A DNA stretch of 9,073 nt from an uncultured Bacteroides sp. (GTDB lineage: Bacteria > Bacteroidota > Bacteroidia > Bacteroidales > Bacteroidaceae). The notes under the pieces were generated by a model. It ran no database searches. It was not told the DNA's origin and saw only the letters and a program-made list of their open reading frames with translations. Positions 1 through 6,716 of this stretch are shown here, in pieces. Position 1 is the first letter of the stretch, and the number at the start of each line of letters is the position of its first letter. The stretch lies in NCBI GenBank assembly GCA_900546355.1, contig URCM01000115.1, forward strand, positions 1-9,073. The letters are read 5' to 3'. A program made the position numbers and the translations under genes.

Positions 1-52
1 CCTCAAAAACTCATCCCAAATCATCGCACGATAAATTCAAAACAGCTTCTAA
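1..52 (+). repeat. Right end of a dispersed MITE-like repeat (copy cut by window edge)
   Basis: These 52 bases are identical to 6522-6573, the right end of the 192-bp inverted-repeat element described at 6379-6570, in the same orientation. The copy ends with the same AAATTCAAAACAGCTTC terminus followed by TAA, and the sequences diverge immediately after that (atagaaaa here, gagttaac there). The rest of this copy would lie to the left of the window. Read on the minus strand from base 24, it also begins with the same codons (MIWDEFLR) as the second copy. Confidence 0.85.
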
Positions 53-393
53 ATAGAAAATTCACTCGTTTTCAATGCGAATCAGGAGCAAAGGAGCTAT
101 AAAAGGAGTTGTCGCCTGCAAAGCGGTCCATGCAATACGGAGTTCATATTCAAAAGACTTACGTTCCGGAAAAGATATTATACTCCACGAGATATCAGCC
201 CATCAACAGGGAATGCACGATTACAGCCAATCAGAAATGAAATACGAAAAATCAATTGTCACACCAAACGGAGGAAGCATCCCGGACACCTCCACAGGAT
301 ATACCCGGGCTACTTCACTTTACTCCCTTAGATGACCATATACAGGGAAATTTCCGCAAGCCAATTTTGTCCAACTATCATTCCGCACACTAT
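53..393. other. Intergenic stretch with no convincing gene
   Basis: About 340 bases between the repeat end and the ompA terminator. Two short plus-strand reading frames lie here (75-335, 86 codons; 256-465, 69 codons) and overlap each other. Neither has a recognisable domain, and I see no clear promoter for either. The second runs into the terminator hairpin. The first has a fairly ordinary codon mix, so a small unknown protein or gene remnant cannot be excluded. Three AGGAG words occur at about 86-112, but they do not precede a sensible start codon. Confidence 0.5.
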
Positions 394-450
394 AAAAAAA
401 CTGTATCCCCAGCATACAGCTTGCAACCGGATGCCTGTGGGATACAGTTT
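394..450 (-). terminator. Rho-independent terminator downstream of the OmpA-family gene
   Basis: Perfect 12-bp arms AAACTGTATCCC (398-409) and GGGATACAGTTT (439-450) enclose a 29-nt interior that can pair further (CAG/CTG and CAT/ATG). On the minus strand the hairpin starts about 20 nt after the ompA stop codon. It is followed by a T-rich run (complement of the A tract 394-400). Position, strand and U-tract all fit termination of the OmpA transcript. Confidence 0.75.
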
Positions 451-470
451 GTAATGATAGAATAATAATA

Positions 471-1592
471 TTATTCGGCGATGCAAACCGTTACACGGTT
501 CTCTTCCATGGTAGAGAACAGCTGAACGGTATCACCCTTCGAATCAATCGTAATGCGGTCGGCCGAAATGCCTTGTGCCTTCAATGCTTCTGCTACAGCC
601 TGTGCGCGTTTTTTCGACAAGTTCTTATTAATGTTTGCATTACCGGTATTCTTATCCGCATATCCGCACACTGAAACTTTCGCGTTTGTATGCTCTTTCA
701 GGTAAGCAACGAGAGCATCAACTTTGCTTTGTTCCGAAGCACGGACTTCGGCTGAATTGATTAAGAAGAAAATGTTCTGCTTCATCGGCTGTACCTTTAC
801 CGGTTCGGGAGCCGGAGCGGGTTCTTCTTTCTTCTCTTCTACAACTGGTTCGGGAGCCGGGGCGGGAGGAACAGGAGTGGGTTCGTAATAAACAGGTTCT
901 GTTCTTGTATAAGTTTTTCCGAACTTGAATGTAAAGCCACCCAAGAGGTTAAATTGCCAGTCGGTATTTCCCGCTTTCTTCGAGTTATACTTATCCGACA
1001 TCGTATTGGCGTTCACTTCTACATTGAAGAACACATGGTCGCTGATACGCAGGTTGGTACCCAGCCCTAAACGGCCTGCTACATTCACTTTACTATCGCG
1101 CCACAGGTACTGCAACCGGTATCCAAGGTCGTTCAATCTTACGGCTTCATCATTGTTGAACGCACCATTGACACCCACTCCGGCAAACAGGTACGCATTG
1201 AAGAAGCGGGTCGGATTATAGCCGCAGAACAAATTGCTTAAGTTAAGTGTTGCGTCTACATTTCCCTGCAAGTAATTGTACTTGTAGATAGTTTGAGGAC
1301 TTACCCATGCACCTTTAGCTTCCCAACCGCTCAAACCCGCACGCAGTCCCCACAACGGAGTGAACTGATAACCTACGTTCAATGCTGCGGCCGGAGATAT
1401 CAGGTCTCCGAATTTTGCTTCTCCCAGCGTATACGAAGCACCGGCTTGCACTTGCATGAACCAGTGTGGATTAAATACGGTCTTGCCTTCTTCTTTAATC
1501 TGGCGTGTCTCGGTGTTGCCTCCTGTCTGGGCAAACGCTGCAATCGCACTTAATCCAAGTACGAGTGCGGTAAGATTTCTTCTTAGTTTCAT
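471..1592 (-). CDS. OmpA-family outer-membrane protein with C-terminal peptidoglycan-binding domain
   Basis: A 373-residue protein. Residues 1-21 form a signal peptide (KLRR, hydrophobic core, AFA-Q cleavage region). Residues ~45-228 alternate in the aromatic/glycine pattern of an outer-membrane beta-barrel, ending TFKFGK. A Pro/Glu/Ala linker covers ~233-266. Residues ~270-373 are an OmpA-like periplasmic domain with GYAD (D313) and NLSKKRAQAV (R329), which match the Asp/Arg pair that holds the peptidoglycan peptide in OmpA. Two cysteines, C309 and C370, could form a disulfide in the periplasm. By family knowledge it links the outer membrane to the cell wall and may act as a weak porin; Bacteroides OmpA proteins are abundant surface proteins. 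It is apparently monocistronic, with its own -7 box (1636-1643) and a terminator just past its stop. The start is chosen because the signal peptide begins there. Family assignment is firm; the exact paralogue is not decided. Confidence 0.93.
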   Translation of the reverse strand: MKLRRNLTALVLGLSAIAAFAQTGGNTETRQIKEEGKTVFNPHWFMQVQAGASYTLGEAKFGDLISPAAALNVGYQFTPLWGLRAGLSGWEAKGAWVSPQTIYKYNYLQGNVDATLNLSNLFCGYNPTRFFNAYLFAGVGVNGAFNNDEAVRLNDLGYRLQYLWRDSKVNVAGRLGLGTNLRISDHVFFNVEVNANTMSDKYNSKKAGNTDWQFNLLGGFTFKFGKTYTRTEPVYYEPTPVPPAPAPEPVVEEKKEEPAPAPEPVKVQPMKQNIFFLINSAEVRASEQSKVDALVAYLKEHTNAKVSVCGYADKNTGNANINKNLSKKRAQAVAEALKAQGISADRITIDSKGDTVQLFSTMEENRVTVCIAE

Positions 1593-1635
1593 AATCTTTT
1601 TATTTTTGTGTTATATAGATATTGCTTACCGAAAG

Positions 1636-1643
1636 TAAAGGTA
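1636..1643 (-). promoter_or_regulatory. Probable -7 box for the OmpA-family gene
   Basis: On the minus strand the sequence TACCTTTA matches the Bacteroidetes -7 consensus TAnnTTTG at all but the last fixed position. It would place transcription start near 1630 and give a leader of roughly 35-40 nt. I do not find a good -33 TTTG at the usual distance. The box lies immediately downstream of the T tract of the putative mnmA terminator. Confidence 0.5.
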
Positions 1644-1644
1644 T

Positions 1645-1679
1645 AAAAAAAATGCATAGCTTGTTTCTTTTTTCTATGC
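1645..1679 (-). terminator. Short hairpin plus U-tract, likely mnmA terminator
   Basis: On the minus strand, GCATAG (1679-1674) pairs with CTATGC (1659-1654) across a 14-nt loop. One base later comes a run of eight T (1652-1645). It lies about 63 nt after the mnmA stop codon and directly before the ompA -7 box. The stem is only 6 bp, so the terminator may be weak and allow some read-through into ompA. Confidence 0.45.
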
Positions 1680-1742
1680 TTTTTCGCAAATAAATCTTTC
1701 ATTCCTCATCCAGGAAACGCCCAAAGGAAAACATTTGTTTAA

Positions 1743-2885
1743 TTAAAGTCCACTTTTTTTATCGAATTGTCCTTCCGTCTCCGCTATTATTTTCCGGATG
1801 CCTTGCTGGGAAGCGATAAAACCTCCGCCCAACACACGGTTGACGTCATAAAATACAGCAGACTGCCCTGGGGTTATGGCAGAAGCCTCGATGGCAAACT
1901 TTACCAACAAGCTGCCATCATCAAGCCGGATAGCCTGGCAAGGAATAGGACGGCTACGGTAACGGATGCGTACCGACAACCGCGGACAAGCAAGCAATTC
2001 ATCCAAATCGGGGGATTCGGGCGGCTCTACCAGCATATACCCTGTCCTTAACTGGTCAACGTTTCCCAGCATGACCGTATTCTTTTCCGGATTGATTTTC
2101 AACACATACGCCGGTTCGCCCAAAGCTATGCCCAACCCTCTGCGCTGGCCTACGGTGTAATAAGCAAACCCCTGGTGCTGCCCCAACTTCAACCCTTTAC
2201 TATCTACAAACCATCCCGGACCGATGCGCTCGTCTATGTCGGGACAATGTTCGCGCAAGAAATCACGATAATCTTTATCAATAAAGCATATCTCCATACT
2301 TTCTCCACCTCGTGCCTTGGCTTCGAATCCCTTGTCGGCAAGATAATGGCGCACTTCCTCTTTGGTCATCCCTCCCAAAGGAAAGAGCATACGCTTCAAT
2401 ATCTCTTGTGGAAGTTTCCAAAGGAAATACGACTGGTCTTTCACCGGGTCGTCTCCTGTAATGATATAGCGCAATCCGTTCCGGTCTTCCAGGCGGCAAT
2501 AATGCCCGGTCGCAATCCACTGACACCCGGTACGGTCCGCCCATTCGCACAAGATACGCTCCTTGAAAAGCGGGTTGCAAAGCACACACGGATTCGGCGT
2601 GCGCCCGCGCATGTATTCATCAATAAAGTATTGCACGATAACCCGACGGAACTCATCGCGCACATCAGCTACATGGTGTTCGATGCCCAATCGGGCAGCC
2701 ACGGCCTGTGCTTCCAGCACCTCGTCGGGCTGTTCTTGCTCCGGAGAAGAAAAATGGGAAGGCACATCCCAGGTGCGCATGGTTACGCCCACCACTTCAT
2801 ACCCTTGTTCCTGTAACATGATGCACGTGGCGGAGCTGTCTATGCCTCCGCTCATTCCTACCAATACCCGTTTGTCTTTTGTCAT
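1743..2885 (-). CDS. mnmA: tRNA-specific 2-thiouridylase MnmA
   Basis: A 380-residue cytoplasmic enzyme, usual family length. MnmA adenylates U34 of the tRNAs for Lys, Glu and Gln and replaces the 2-oxygen with sulfur passed on as a cysteine persulfide. The N-terminal PP-loop motif MSGGIDSS is at residues 11-18. [10 protein letters not shown] (95-104) carries the catalytic cysteine C103, aligning with E. coli C102, plus an extra C100 beside it. MEICFID (197-203) carries the second catalytic cysteine C200 (E. coli C199). [19 protein letters not shown] (235-253) is the conserved central-domain signature, followed by the beta-barrel C-terminal domain ending in the GGGFI region. Bacteroidetes often carry several MnmA paralogues, so this may be one of two or three. 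It follows the flavodoxin/ferredoxin gene on the same strand after a 133-bp gap, so co-transcription is possible but not shown. Confidence 0.95.
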   Translation of the reverse strand: MTKDKRVLVGMSGGIDSSATCIMLQEQGYEVVGVTMRTWDVPSHFSSPEQEQPDEVLEAQAVAARLGIEHHVADVRDEFRRVIVQYFIDEYMRGRTPNPCVLCNPLFKERILCEWADRTGCQWIATGHYCRLEDRNGLRYIITGDDPVKDQSYFLWKLPQEILKRMLFPLGGMTKEEVRHYLADKGFEAKARGGESMEICFIDKDYRDFLREHCPDIDERIGPGWFVDSKGLKLGQHQGFAYYTVGQRRGLGIALGEPAYVLKINPEKNTVMLGNVDQLRTGYMLVEPPESPDLDELLACPRLSVRIRYRSRPIPCQAIRLDDGSLLVKFAIEASAITPGQSAVFYDVNRVLGGGFIASQQGIRKIIAETEGQFDKKSGL

Positions 2886-2909
2886 ATTTTGTTCTTTTTA
2901 GGGGTTATC

Positions 2910-2965
2910 ACTCCGCTTCGCTCCGTCAGGAGTCAAAGCGATTTGTAAATGCAACTATATGCAAC
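2910..2965. repeat. Small inverted repeat and helical-turn direct repeat upstream of mnmA
   Basis: The 133-bp gap between mnmA and the ferredoxin gene holds a 5-bp inverted repeat, ACTCC (2910-2914) / GGAGT (2929-2933), which would fold in the mnmA leader. It also holds two direct copies of ATGCAAC (2949-2955 and 2959-2965), spaced exactly 10 bp. A weak -7-like word, TATAGTTG (minus strand 2959-2952), overlaps the direct repeats. No T tract follows the hairpin, so it is not a standard terminator. The site could be a regulator-binding site or chance. Confidence 0.3.
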
Positions 2966-3018
2966 GGACATTCCAGCTATATCCGTTTGCCTTTGCACCT
3001 GTCTTCATAAGCACTTGC

Positions 3019-3801
3019 TTATAAGAACCATTCCGGCTCACGCCTTGCACCGAAGTTTGCGTGCAGGAATGCGGCAAACGGGTTATCATAAACACGTGCC
3101 CCGTTCGGGCAAGCCTTTACACACGCGCAACACCGGATGCAACGGCTGATGTCGGTTTCTATCACGCTTTCGGCATTGAGCCGGATAGCATGCGTAGGAC
3201 ATACCTCAACGCATTCCCCGCATCCGAAACAATTTTCAGTACATACCGGAGCCGAAGGCTTTCCACTCATCAGCGGTTTGTATGGGACATTTCCCTTGAC
3301 ATAAAACGCCGGGACAGGCAGATTTGTTCGCTCCAGTTTCAATAAACTTTCCGCTCCGAAACGGCGGGCAAGGCTAAGGTCTGCCTCATCGGGTCTGCCC
3401 ATCGCCACGGGCAAAGCGGGAGTACTATAGCTATGCTCGCCGATGAAAGCCCCTGCGGACAGAGGTGTAAACCCTTGTTCGATAGCCATATCGCGCAATT
3501 CCACCAATGCGTCTTCGTAATCACGGTTTCCGTACACCACGGCCAATATAGCCGGAGCATTCGTCCCCTTCAAGCGTTTCATGCGTCGCAAAGCAACCGG
3601 AGCCACCCGTCCGCCATATACAGGAGCGGCAAGAACGGTAAGCGAACCGTTGATTTCAATCGTAGAAGTGCTTTCGTCCAAAGTCAGGTCGGTCTCGATA
3701 CGCCGTTCCATACCGATGCCCTCCCCAATGGCACGGGCTATTTTCTCCGATGTATGGGTCGGCGAAAAATAAACGATGTGTGTAGTTTGAAATGTAGTCA
3801 T
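3019..3801 (-). CDS. EFR1-type flavodoxin/ferredoxin fusion protein
   Basis: A 260-residue soluble redox protein. Residues 8-30 form a flavodoxin-like start (IVYFSPTHTSEKIARAI), whose S/T-rich loop 13-18 matches an FMN-phosphate-binding loop. APVYGGR (59-65) and VVYGNRDYEDAL (88-99) are the other typical flavin-contact loops. The C-terminal part holds two 4Fe-4S ferredoxin motifs of form CxxCxxCxxxCP: C191/C194/C197/C201 and C221/C224/C227/C231. An extra C187 precedes the first and C225 lies inside the second. By family knowledge such proteins pass electrons between a flavin and Fe-S clusters in anaerobes; the partner and substrate of this group are unknown. It has its own perfect -7 box (3825-3832) divergent from ruvB and lies upstream of mnmA. 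A 6-bp hairpin (3007-3022) overlaps its stop codon but lacks a T tract. Domain calls are firm; the physiological role is not known. Confidence 0.88.
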   Translation of the reverse strand: MTTFQTTHIVYFSPTHTSEKIARAIGEGIGMERRIETDLTLDESTSTIEINGSLTVLAAPVYGGRVAPVALRRMKRLKGTNAPAILAVVYGNRDYEDALVELRDMAIEQGFTPLSAGAFIGEHSYSTPALPVAMGRPDEADLSLARRFGAESLLKLERTNLPVPAFYVKGNVPYKPLMSGKPSAPVCTENCFGCGECVEVCPTHAIRLNAESVIETDISRCIRCCACVKACPNGARVYDNPFAAFLHANFGARREPEWFL

Positions 3802-3824
3802 ATCATTAAGCGTGTTTAATTAAA

Positions 3825-3832
3825 CAAAAGTA
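3825..3832 (-). promoter_or_regulatory. -7 box for the flavodoxin/ferredoxin gene
   Basis: On the minus strand TACTTTTG is a perfect TAnnTTTG match, ending 23 bases before the start codon. It lies back to back with the ruvB -7 box (3856-3863), making an 84-bp divergent promoter region. No clear -33 TTTG is seen at the right distance. Confidence 0.6.
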
Positions 3833-3855
3833 ATAAAATAACTCAGATTATTCAT

Positions 3856-3863
3856 TACCTTTG
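3856..3863 (+). promoter_or_regulatory. -7 box for ruvB and the flippase; decides the ruvB start
   Basis: TACCTTTG is a perfect match to the Bacteroidetes -7 consensus TAnnTTTG. Transcription would begin near 3868-3870. An ATG at 3865 lies at or before that point and so cannot be the start of the normal transcript. The ATG at 3886 is the workable start. Confidence 0.7.
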
Positions 3864-3885
3864 CATGAGATTCAGAAAGAAAATT

Positions 3886-4911
3886 ATGGAAGAACAGTTC
3901 GACATACGCGATTATAAACCTACCGGAAAGGAACGGGACTTCGAGAATGCCCTGCGCCCGCTTCAGTTTGAAGACTTCAGTGGACAAGACAAGGTGGTGG
4001 ACAACCTGCGTATTTTTGTAAAAGCGGCACGGCTTCGTGCCGAGGCGCTTGACCATGTATTGCTTCACGGTCCTCCCGGACTGGGGAAGACTACGCTGAG
4101 CAACATCATCGCCAACGAATTGGGCGTAGGATTCCGCGTCACATCCGGTCCGGTGTTGGATAAACCCGGCGACTTGGCGGGAGTCTTGACCAGTCTGGAA
4201 CCCAACGATGTCTTGTTTATCGACGAGATACACCGTCTGAGTCCGGTGGTGGAAGAATACCTGTATTCGGCAATGGAAGACTATCGCATCGACATCATGA
4301 TAGACAAGGGTCCGTCGGCACGGAGCATCCAGCTTGACCTGAACCCGTTCACACTGGTGGGAGCCACGACCCGGAGCGGATTGCTGACCGCTCCGTTGCG
4401 GGCACGTTTCGGCATCAACCTGCACTTGGAATATTACGAAGACAGTACGCTGACCAAAATCATTCTGCGCTCGGCAAAGATCCTGGGTGTACCTTGCGAC
4501 GTGGAAGCGGCTGGAGAGATTGCTTCGCGAAGCCGCGGAACGCCCCGTATCGCCAATGCCTTGCTCCGCCGGGTGCGCGATTTCGCACAAGTGAAAGGAT
4601 CGGGACGCATTGACCTGGAGATTGCCAAGTTTGCGCTGGAGGCTCTGAACATTGACCGTTACGGACTGGACCAGATAGACAACAAGTTGCTTTGCACCAT
4701 TATCGACAAGTTCAAGGGCGGCCCGGTGGGATTGACCACCATTGCCACGGCATTGGGAGAAGACCCCGGCACGATAGAAGAGGTGTACGAGCCGTTCCTC
4801 ATCAAGGAAGGGTTCCTGAAACGTACGCCCCGCGGAAGGGAAGTGACCGAACTGGCTTACCGGCATTTGGGCAGAAGCCGGTGGAATGAACAAAAAACAT
4901 TATTCGACTAA
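3886..4911 (+). CDS. ruvB: Holliday junction branch-migration ATPase RuvB
   Basis: A 341-residue AAA+ motor that, with RuvA, drives branch migration of Holliday junctions before RuvC cleavage. Walker A is GPPGLGKTT (62-70) and Walker B is LFIDEIH (110-116, D113/E114). Sensor 1 lies in GATTRSG (159-165). LRARFG (171-176) carries the probable arginine finger R174, and [11 protein letters not shown] (219-229) carries sensor-2 R221. The C-terminal winged helix includes the [16 protein letters not shown] region (303-317). An in-frame ATG 21 bases upstream (3865) was rejected because a perfect -7 box ends at 3863 and because RuvB in this group begins near MEE-x-F-x-I-R. The flippase starts 6 bp after the stop, indicating an operon. 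ruvA and ruvC are not in the window, which is common in Bacteroidetes. A 357-codon open frame runs antisense across the gene; I regard it as a shadow of codon bias. Confidence 0.97.
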   Translation: MEEQFDIRDYKPTGKERDFENALRPLQFEDFSGQDKVVDNLRIFVKAARLRAEALDHVLLHGPPGLGKTTLSNIIANELGVGFRVTSGPVLDKPGDLAGVLTSLEPNDVLFIDEIHRLSPVVEEYLYSAMEDYRIDIMIDKGPSARSIQLDLNPFTLVGATTRSGLLTAPLRARFGINLHLEYYEDSTLTKIILRSAKILGVPCDVEAAGEIASRSRGTPRIANALLRRVRDFAQVKGSGRIDLEIAKFALEALNIDRYGLDQIDNKLLCTIIDKFKGGPVGLTTIATALGEDPGTIEEVYEPFLIKEGFLKRTPRGREVTELAYRHLGRSRWNEQKTLFD

Positions 4912-4917
4912 AAGATT

Positions 4918-6378
4918 ATGGCTGGACTGAAATCATTGGCTAAGGATACTGCCATTTACGGATTGAGCAGCATCGTGGGCAGGTTTTTAAACTATTTGCT
5001 GGTACCTCTCTACACAGCGGTCATCCCGGCTTCCACGGGCGGTTATGGCGTTGTTTCGAACGTATATGCCTATACGGCACTGATACTGGTATTGCTGACC
5101 TTCGGCATGGAAACGGGCTTCTTCCGCTTCGCGAACAAGACCGATGCCGACCCCAAACGGGTGTATGCCAACGCCTTGTTGTTCGTGGGTGGATTATCTT
5201 TGTTGTTTGTCGTGCTTTGCCTGGCATTCATTCATCCGTTATCCACTTTTCTGGAATATCCCGATCACCCCGACTACATCGCCATGATGGTGATTGTGGT
5301 GGCACTCGATTCGTTCCAGTGCATCCCTTTCGCTTATTTGCGTTACCAGAAGAAGCCGATGAAGTTTGCGGCTATCAAGCTGTCCAACATCATCGGGAAC
5401 ATCGCGCTGAATCTCTTCTTCCTTCTGCTGTGCCCCTATATATATAAGGTGTCGCCCGAAGCAATCGACTGGTTCTACCGTCCCGATTATCTGGTGGGTT
5501 ATATCTTTGTATCCAACCTCATCATGTCGGCGGTGCAGATGTTTTTCTTCATCCCCGAATTGAGAGGCTTCTCCTACCGGTTGGACCGTCCGTTGATGAA
5601 ACAGATGGTGAGTTATTCCTTCCCTATCCTGATATTCGGACTGGTAGGTATCCTGAACCAGACGGTAGACAAGATGATCTATCCTTTCCTCCTCGAGAAC
5701 CGGCAGGAGGGACTGGTGCAATTGGGTATCTATAGCGCGACCAGCAAGGTGGCGATGGTCATGGCGATGTTTACACAAGCCTTCCGCTATGCCTACGAGC
5801 CTTTTGTATTCGGCAAGAACAAGGAGGGAGATAACCGGGAAATGTATGCCAAGGCAATGAAATATTTCTTTATCTTCTCGCTTCTGGCTTTCCTGGCGGT
5901 GATGTTCTATATGGATATCCTGCGCTACCTGATTGCCCCCGATTATTGGGAAGGCTTGGGCGTGGTGGCTATTGTGATGGGAGCGGAAATCCTGAAAGGC
6001 ATCTACTTTAACCTTTCGTTCTGGTACAAGCTGACCGACGAGACAAAATGGGGAGCGTATTTCTCCCTCATCGGATGCGCCGTTATCCTGATATTGAATA
6101 TCTGGTTAGTCCCACGCTACGGCTATGTGGCTTCGGCCTGGGCTTCAGTAGCAGGGTATGGATTGATTACCCTCCTTTCTTACGTCATCGGACAGAAGAA
6201 ATATCCGGTCGCATACCCGTTGAAAGATATGGTTATTTATTTGGCACTTGCCGCTGTATTATACATTCTGGCAGAAGAAATCAACATCGCGAATCTATTC
6301 GGACGTTTGGCATTCCATACCGTATTGCTCTTGTGCTTTGCCGGATATATCTTGAAAAAAGACCTGCCAAGAAAATAA
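4918..6378 (+). CDS. Wzx-type polysaccharide/oligosaccharide flippase (MOP superfamily)
   Basis: A 486-residue inner-membrane protein. I count about 14 hydrophobic segments (roughly 12-34, 46-66, 85-105, 120-140, 150-172, 192-212, 231-250, 268-290, 314-334, 345-365, 378-398, 403-424, 437-455, 464-480), the number typical of Wzx and related MOP exporters. The start SLAKDTAIYGLSSIVGRFLN (6-25) is characteristic of polysaccharide biosynthesis flippases, and the second half resembles their C-terminal domain. By family it would move lipid-linked sugar units across the inner membrane; the substrate cannot be read from the sequence. It is not inside a glycosyltransferase cluster. Instead it follows ruvB by 6 bp and presumably shares its promoter. 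The stop codon TAA (6376-6378) coincides with the left flank of the MITE-like element, so the last residues may have been altered by the insertion. Lipid II flipping (MurJ-like) is a less likely alternative. Confidence 0.88.
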   Translation: MAGLKSLAKDTAIYGLSSIVGRFLNYLLVPLYTAVIPASTGGYGVVSNVYAYTALILVLLTFGMETGFFRFANKTDADPKRVYANALLFVGGLSLLFVVLCLAFIHPLSTFLEYPDHPDYIAMMVIVVALDSFQCIPFAYLRYQKKPMKFAAIKLSNIIGNIALNLFFLLLCPYIYKVSPEAIDWFYRPDYLVGYIFVSNLIMSAVQMFFFIPELRGFSYRLDRPLMKQMVSYSFPILIFGLVGILNQTVDKMIYPFLLENRQEGLVQLGIYSATSKVAMVMAMFTQAFRYAYEPFVFGKNKEGDNREMYAKAMKYFFIFSLLAFLAVMFYMDILRYLIAPDYWEGLGVVAIVMGAEILKGIYFNLSFWYKLTDETKWGAYFSLIGCAVILILNIWLVPRYGYVASAWASVAGYGLITLLSYVIGQKKYPVAYPLKDMVIYLALAAVLYILAEEINIANLFGRLAFHTVLLLCFAGYILKKDLPRK

Positions 6379-6570
6379 GAAGCTGTTTTGAATTTCTCCA
6401 AAAAGTTTTTCTTGGCTTGATGTATCCGTTTTCGTGTGTGCTTTGGGCGATTTTTTGGCCCTTTTCGCTCCTGTTCTTCGTCAGATAGCCCGCTATCTTC
6501 CTCATCACAGAAGCAAAAATGCCTCAAAAACTCATCCCAAATCATCGCACGATAAATTCAAAACAGCTTC
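6379..6570. mobile_element. MITE-like element, 192 bp with 17-bp terminal inverted repeats
   Basis: The ends are GAAGCTGTTTTGAATTT (6379-6395) and its exact complement AAATTCAAAACAGCTTC (6554-6570). Both are flanked by TAA (6376-6378 and 6571-6573), which could be a 3-bp target duplication of TNA form as made by some IS5-family elements; that link is inference. The interior has a 7-bp hairpin (6483-6489 / 6492-6498) and no transposase. One minus-strand frame from 6545 stays open through the whole element (MIWDEFLRHF start, an acidic then basic peptide) and runs into the complement of the flippase. It could be a relic of a parent transposase or simply open by chance. The last 52 bp recur at 1-52, so the element is dispersed. 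It occupies the convergent gap between flippase and helicase. Confidence 0.75.
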
Positions 6571-6573
6571 TAA
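6522..6573 (+). repeat. 52-bp direct repeat identical to 1-52
   Basis: This is the right end of the MITE-like element plus its TAA flank, and it matches 1-52 base for base. The two copies are direct repeats about 6.5 kb apart and bracket the ompA-mnmA-ferredoxin-ruvB-flippase block. The true length of the repeat is probably greater, since the other copy is cut by the window edge. Confidence 0.85.
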
Positions 6574-6587
6574 GAGTTAACAAATAA

Positions 6588-6640
6588 TGAAGAGTTAATA
6601 ACGGTTCGTGAGAACACCCACTCCCGTTATTAACTCTTCA
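6588..6640. terminator. Long hairpin between convergent genes, likely bidirectional terminator
   Basis: A perfect 17-bp stem: TGAAGAGTTAATAACGG (6588-6604) pairs with its complement at 6624-6640 across a 19-nt loop. It lies in the convergent gap between the flippase (+) and the helicase (-). The word AAGAGTTAA also occurs just before it (6572-6580) and again in the left arm (6590-6598). Neither side has a strong T tract, so the terminator role rests on position and stem strength. The rest of this gap, to 6716, shows only similar TTAAC-rich sequence. Confidence 0.5.
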
Positions 6641-6716
6641 CTTATAGTCAATCAGATAATGTATTGAGGATTTTTCGCGAACCCGTTTTATGCTACTATT
6701 AACCGTTCACGCTCAA

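Noticed and set aside
75..335. 86-codon plus-strand frame in the left intergenic region
   Set aside because: No known domain, no clear promoter or ribosome-binding site, and it overlaps another frame. Kept only as a remark in the intergenic entry.
2175..2816. 213-codon plus-strand frame inside mnmA
   Set aside because: It lies wholly antisense to mnmA and has no domain or promoter, so it is a shadow frame.
3007..3022. ATAAGC/GCTTAT hairpin at the end of the ferredoxin gene as a terminator
   Set aside because: Only a 6-bp AT-rich stem overlapping the stop codon, with no T tract after it on the minus strand.
3820..4893. 357-codon open frame on the minus strand across ruvB
   Set aside because: It is antisense to a full-length, motif-complete ruvB, has no recognisable domain and covers the promoter region. 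Long antisense frames are expected from the codon bias of such genes.
5239..5778. 179-codon minus-strand frame in the flippase gene
   Set aside because: His- and Gln-rich composition typical of antisense translation of a membrane-protein gene; no start signals.
1..6573. Composite transposon formed by the two repeat copies
   Set aside because: The enclosed genes are core housekeeping genes, no transposase is present, and MITE-like elements insert independently. Two separate insertions are the simpler reading.
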